Part shown: positions 58,784 through 64,000 of the stretch, piece after piece
Layout: the number at the start of each line of letters is the position of its first letter
How positions within the stretch are numbered: position 1 is the first letter of the stretch
NCBI RefSeq assembly: GCF_030272615.1
Contig: NC_081412.1
Coordinates: 695,522,083 to 695,586,082, forward strand
Direction: 5' to 3'
DNA: 64,000 bases
From: Cryptomeria japonica
Lineage: Eukaryota > Streptophyta > Pinopsida > Cupressales > Cupressaceae
The notes under the pieces: model-generated
What the model was told of the DNA's origin: nothing
Seen by the model: only the letters and a program-made list of their open reading frames with translations
The model's database searches: none
Program-made: the position numbers and the translations under genes

Positions 58784-60460
58784 AATGCCTGTTACTCGCT
58801 CTCAACAAAACAAACACAGCGAGGCACAAGCAGAATCCAGTATGAATTGAAGGTTATCAAATCCTTTTGAAGGTCCACATCTAGAGGATACTGAAATTTC
58901 TGAAGAAGAACTTCAGGAATGCCCAGAAAGTGCTTCATTCCAAAAACTTGTGGAAAGACTCATGGAAAATGACAAGGAAAAATACTTGCTCATGCTCACA
59001 AGCAAAGGAGTCAAACTCCTTGAAGACTTTGACGTAGACGTGTTTAGAACGAGACCTCAACATTATGAATATCAAGAACGATAATGAGAAGGGGGAGCAC
59101 GCGATCTTGAACATGATATTCCTAAACAAAACATACCGGAACAACATACATCAGGGCAAAACATTCCTGAGCAACACATCCCCAAGCAAAACATACCGTT
59201 CCATACACCGTTTCAACCCAGGATCAATGCAAGGGAAGAAATCTTCCCTCGACAAACCAATTCACCTTTGGTTGCCCTTACTCAACAAATGCAAATGTTA
59301 CAAAGACAAATGCAAGACATGCAACAAGGGATGACAATGCAGTACTCATTAAATGAAATTTGTCCTTATCCCTTTAAGAGAAGATTGCACATGATCCCTT
59401 TTCCCCCAAACTCAGACGTACCTAAATTTGACAAGTACGATGGAAAAAGCAATCCCCGTGATCACGTCAGAGAATTTTGTACCATGAGTCTTGAATTTTC
59501 TCATGATGACACCTATCTGATGAGGTTATTCCCAAGAAGCTTGGGAGGAAAAACAATGGAATGGTTATCCAAAATCACACCTCTTGTCAGATCATTTGAT
59601 GAATTGGTCAACAAATTCATAACACAATATTCCTATAACATTCAACATGCTATAACCATGCTAGATGTCTACAACACCATACAGAAAAATAATGAAACAT
59701 TTATGATATTCCTTCAATGTTGGTGATGTATGGTTTCACGATATCCTAGATACATTCTTGAAAAGGAGAAAATGGAAATTTTCATCGACAACTTGAATGG
59801 TGAGATGAGTTACAGGCTCAAACTCCAATGCATACCGTCTTTCGCTAAATTGATTGAAAATGACATTCAAGTAGAAGAGGCATGTGTCAAAAAGGGAACG
59901 CTCAAATTATTCAAAGAAGGAACAAGTTCATCAAACTACAATAACCAAAACAACAACAACTTAGACAAATCTAGATTCTAGACTCGAAACAAAAACAAAG
60001 GCAGTAATGAATCACATGATCCAAAATCTAAATAACTAGTGCTCGCATTATTAGGAAATCCTCAAGCTATGAAAATTCCTAAAGGTGCTAACCCAGATGC
60101 TAATACATACACACCAAATACCAATCAAGGTCAACCCAACACAAACAACACCAACGATACTCAAAACAAAATCACGAATCAACGACCTAATAACAACTCG
60201 CGAGACAGCACCAACAATTTCCAAAAATGTGTCTTCACACCACTGGGACAATCACTAGAGTCAGCATTCAGAGAACTCTTGGAAAACAAGATTATCTCTT
60301 TGCTCGCAATTAGCAACTATGAGCCCCAAGTCAAACCACCTTGGTGGAATGACTCACACTTTTGTGATTTTCATCGCAACAAAGGTCATTGAATGAACGA
60401 TTGCATGAGATTGAAAAACATTGTTCAAGACATGATTGATTGAGGTGATTTAATGGTGGA
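58784..60460 (+). pseudogene. gag: Gag of element 6
   Basis: Starts MPVTRSQQNKHSEAQ. A Gln/Pro/His-rich repeat (PEQH, PKQN units) precedes the capsid core at 59268-59980 (FDKYDGKSNPRDHVREF, then SLGGKTMEWLSKI). An Asn-rich stretch follows and then a knuckle C-x2-H-x4-H-x4-C (CDFHRNKGH, TGA, MNDC). Several stops and a frameshift disrupt it. It is clearly homologous to the gag of elements 2 and 3, and this knuckle form is known from Tat-lineage gag proteins. Confidence 0.78.
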
Positions 60461-60689
60461 TGGTCTCAAAACAAATGGTGACCATGGAGCCTTTAAAAAT
60501 CCTCTTCTAAACTACAATAAAGATAGAGCTTCAACCTCAAATGATACATGTGGATCTCATATCAATCACATCTACGATAACACCATCAATCACATATCAA
60601 TTGAAGACCATCATGTAAACATCATCACAATCCGAGACCAGCATAATCATGAATCTATCAATGTAACAACTAGAGCTTAGAAATATGTC

Positions 60690-61380
60690 TTGAAGGGACA
60701 TACATCATCGAAAACCACTACACCAAAAATCCAATATGATTTAGTCAACCAACTATGCAAAACTCCTACTCAAATATCTATACTAGAATTGCTGAAACTA
60801 TCGCCAAAATACAAAGACATATTGGAACAAGTGCTATTGGAAACCAATGTACCTCAAGATCTGGATGCTGACAAATTCCAAGCCATGGTCGCTCATATGA
60901 TAGGGCCTCATAATCTCACCTTCTTAGAGCATGATAATACTTCCTTAAGTCATCCACATAACACTCCCCTCCATATTGAAGTCATCATTTATAAACACTG
61001 AGTAAAAAGAGTATTGATAGATGGAGGAGCTGGACTTAATATATGTACCTTAAAACTTATCCGTGCATTAGGCTTCTCAGAGGAGTCTATTGATCCACAT
61101 AAAAAGATTACCATAAAGGCATATGATGATGAGGAAAGATCATCTAAAGGAACCCCGATGTTACCCATTCAAGTTGGACCAGTGCAAAAGGATACTATGT
61201 GTCAGGTCTTAGACATAGACCTCACATACAATATTTTATTAGGTCGACCCTAGATACATGAAATGCAAGCAGTGCCTTCTACATATCACCAATGTATCAA
61301 ATTTCCCTATAACGGACAAGAGGTCTTTATATCTGTTGATCACAATCCATTTCAACATTGTAATGCAATGGGGGAAGCCC
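60690..61380 (+). pseudogene. Aspartic protease of element 6
   Basis: VLIDGGAGLNICTLKLIRALG (from about 61009) is the retropepsin active-site loop with D-G-G, as in Tat elements, and ILLGRP near 61240 is the second conserved motif. A TGA before it (about 61001) and a TAG after ILLGRP (about 61251) break the frame. It would cleave Gag-Pol. Confidence 0.78.
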
Positions 61381-62950
61381 AGGATAGTTTGGTTCTCCAT
61401 AATAGGGAAAAATAGAGATCCTTGACATCAAATCTATAGAAGGCAAAGTCTAAATCATTACCTGGAGATTTCAAGCAGAAAATGCAAATCAGAGAACAAA
61501 GTATGGGAGAATACTCTTTGGAACCCATGTGTTTGGCCAACTCACCAACATCGCATAGATCTCATGGATTACCCACAACATCAACGCATCAGGTAACTCA
61601 ACCCATCACCAAATTTGATGGTACCTTCATCCAACTAGGCACTCTAGCACATGAATCATAAGAAAAGGACATTCTTAGTTGGTTATACAAAGATGAGGAA
61701 GAAGATAATAGAGCAACTACTCTGGACATAGTTCTACCAACACACCTATATGGAAAGGGCTACTTAATCATGCAACAAATGGGATATGATGGTAAAGGAC
61801 CTATTGGAAAATGCAAAGGAGTCACTGAACCAATAGACCTTCCTTCATAGCTCAGTAGAGACAAAATAGGATTGGGCTGTAAACTCACTTTCCTATTAAG
61901 AAAGATACCACACATAACTCCAAAACCTCAATGGAAAGCAAAGAAGAAGTACAAAGAAGAATCCTGGCAGGAAGCACTATTTGAGTCAGCAGAAACAATC
62001 TGCAAGACATGTGAACGTCAAGAACAGAAGCAACATTAGGAAAAGCTCCTCATTCATAAGAAGGCCATATCTGTAGCAGTAGCTCATATTCAAACACCAA
62101 TATCTCAAAAAAAAATAGAATCATCTCCTGATACCATTATTCCTCCCTAAGGAGGCACAATCTATGAACAAATACAAAAGGTAGAAGCAAGATCCGACAT
62201 AGAATCAACAAAGACTATCAAACTGGTATCCATCATCAAAGATCTATTTTCACCATAGAACATACCTGTTTACAACACTGATAAAATCTGGGATGATAAC
62301 TCAGAGACTGATTCCAATGAATATGAATGGTGTAGCTACTCAAATGCTACTAGAGATACCACTGACAATACTAGCTCCATATCCCTTTCTCAAGAAGAGC
62401 ATAACGCAGAAGATGGACTACCTAAATGTGGACTGCATAATATCTATAACGCCAAGGAAAGCAAACAAAAACATTATGAACAAGTATATACGGAGGATGA
62501 TACCATACCTCGATGAAATCCTTGAATTCTTTAAAACCAAAACCAATCATGATGAAACCTCTGTCTTAACACTTACAGTAGCAGAACTTGATCCGCCAAA
62601 CGATTCCTTACCACTTGTCTTTCCCGACCTCATTGACTGGGATGAACCCGAAATACATGATATACCAACTTTCCTAGACGATGAATCTTTTATCCACTAC
62701 CTATGTACTGTTAACCCGGAAATAGGCTCTACTAGTGAAAAAAGTAATGATGTCTACCAACCAAGGAGTGCCAAGTCTCTCAGTCACAAAAATGAACCAA
62801 ATAAAAGATCTGATGCTGAAAACCAGTCAATGGCAGCTCTAGATCACAAAAAAAGTAAAAATAAAGGACGCATCTAAGGGTAAAAACCTTTTGTAAGGCA
62901 CCTAAGGATGGGAGACTTGACACTCTTCCTAAACATTTTCATGAATGATC
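61381..62950 (+). pseudogene. Protease-RT spacer of element 6 with G-patch-like segment
   Basis: Around 61750-61850 the frame reads YLIMQQMGYDGKGPIGKCKG followed by VTEPI, matching the G-patch pattern of spaced glycines (an RNA-binding motif known from betaretroviral proteases and some plant retroelements). The rest is hydrophilic with several stops; 62293-62877 is the longest frame (194 codons, acidic, LIDWDEPEIHDIPTFLDDE). Confidence 0.6.
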
Positions 62951-64000
62951 ACCCATATTGATTGAGCCCACTCAATCAATCAACATTGGTACCATAGAAG
63001 CAGCCAAAAACATACACCTGGTAGAATCTCTAACACGGGAGGAAAGATCAAAATTTCTCATCTTTTTTAAAGAAAAGCAAATTAACTTTGCTTGTTCATA
63101 TGCAGATATGCCTAGAATTGATCCACACTTGATCATGCATCACTTGTCCATCTCTCCAAGAGTTAAGCCAGTCAAGCAAAAAATATGGAAAATGAATCCA
63201 CAGGTGGCACTCATGGTCAAGGCTGAACTAAAGAAACTATTAGATGTTGGATTCATTCGATCCATCAACTATGCAGAATGGATTTCCAACATAGTGCCAG
63301 TATCAAAACCAGATGGCAGTATCAGGATCTGCATTGATTTCAGAGATGTCAACAAAGCCTATCCAAAGGATGACTTTCCTTTACCCAGTATCGATATAAT
63401 TGTAGACCTCATAGCGGGCCATGCAATGCTCTCACTAATGGACGGCTTTTTAGGCTATAATAAAATAAAAATAGCCCTAGAGGATCAAGATAAAACAACA
63501 TTTACTTGTCCTTGGGGAACATACTATTGGAATGTTATGCCTTTTGGCTTAAAGAATGTAGGAGCTACCTATCAACGAGCAATGACAACAATCTTTCATG
63601 ACATGATGCATACCTTCATGGAAGACTATGTGGATGATTTACTGGCTAAATCCTTCACCAGAGAAGAACACCTCGGCATCCTAACAAAGATATTTGTTCG
63701 ATTGAGAAATTCCAAGTCAGACTCAACCCTAAGAAGTGTGTCTTCGGGGTTACATTAGGCAGGTTACTAGGCTACATAGTCTCAGCTAAAGGTATTGAAG
63801 TGGATCCAGCAAAGGTACAAGCTATTATGGAGATGCCACCACCAAAGAATATTAGTCAGCTCAGATCTCTACAAGGAAGACTCCAATCAATCAAGTGATT
63901 CATTACTCAACTAGTTGATTAAAGTCTACCATTCAATCATTTTCTCCATAAGAATGTACCTTTCAAATGGGAGGCAAAGTGTGCAGAATCTTTTTATAAA
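62951..64000 (+). pseudogene. pol: Reverse transcriptase of element 6, partial
   Basis: Gypsy reverse transcriptase with GFIRSINYAEWISNIVPV, DGSIRICIDFRDVNKAYPKD, FPLPSIDIIVD, MDGFLGYNKI (where family members usually have MDGFSGYNQI), MPFGLKNVGATYQRAM and the catalytic YVDD (near 63630). A one-base frameshift near 63710 moves the frame to one reading CVFGVTLGRLLGYIVSAKGI, with further stops before the window ends. RNase H and integrase should lie beyond 64000. Confidence 0.9.

Larger units (their letters stand above)
47528..64000 (+). mobile_element. Element 6: gypsy retrotransposon of Tat/Ogre type, partial
   Basis: A 5' LTR begins at 47528 (TGTAGACATATAAAAATGACC, similar to the TGTATACACCTAAAAAATGA start of element 7) and is split by element 5. 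A long leader (about 3.2 kb), gag, protease, a G-patch-like segment and reverse transcriptase follow in the gypsy order. Integrase and the 3' LTR lie beyond the window. Stops and a frameshift show it is decayed. Confidence 0.82.

Noticed and set aside
1-64000. tRNA, rRNA, CRISPR, bacterial operons, riboswitches
   Set aside because: No supporting sequence was seen; the content is plant repeat DNA.

Overview
This window looks like repeat-dominated nuclear DNA from a seed plant with a very large genome. It is AT-rich and filled with nested LTR retrotransposons, and I found no intact host gene. The size, the density and the gag-only elements fit a gymnosperm such as a conifer, but the sequence does not prove the species. 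The one host-derived stretch is a decayed piece of a plant SPT6-type transcription elongation factor gene.

Left part (1-16 kb): element 1 is a copia-like, gag-only retrotransposon on the + strand (319-14575). Its long accessory ORF is split by element 2, a young gypsy-type gag-only element on the - strand (2484-10247) with a perfect 5-bp target duplication and a nearly intact 957-codon gag ORF. Element 1 abuts a fragment (ORF-B, - strand) homologous to its own accessory ORF.

Middle part (16-47 kb): element 3 (+, 16064-39071) is an older relative of element 2. It carries element 4 (-, 18324-33554, copia-like gag), which carries element 7 (-, 20920-27911, AT-rich LTRs and accessory ORF-C). Element 3 itself sits inside an older CGATGA-rich repeat (F1). 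To its right, on the - strand, lie a chimeric stretch with SPT6 fragments in exact 567-bp tandem repeats (40133-41645), a 322-bp tandem duplication, a large accessory ORF (ORF-D, 43318-46242) and a second copy of the older repeat (F2). F2 contains a complete 343-bp miniature LTR retrotransposon (TRIM). F1 and F2 may be the two LTRs of one very old - strand element.

Right part (47.5-64 kb): element 6 is a + strand gypsy element of Tat/Ogre type with a decayed gag, protease, G-patch-like segment and reverse transcriptase, and it runs off the window. Element 5, a complete copia element (48145-54864, target duplication tcatc), is inserted in its 5' LTR. Element 5 keeps a single reading frame for more than 4 kb, broken by seven stop codons that are all TAG.

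How they may work together: elements 1 and 4 lack pol but share the primer-binding site, polypurine tract and LTR tips of autonomous element 5. Elements 2, 3 and 7 lack pol but share gag or LTR features with element 6. This looks like a helper/parasite community. Several of the parasites carry long conserved accessory ORFs of unknown function, and one region has captured and amplified part of a host gene.
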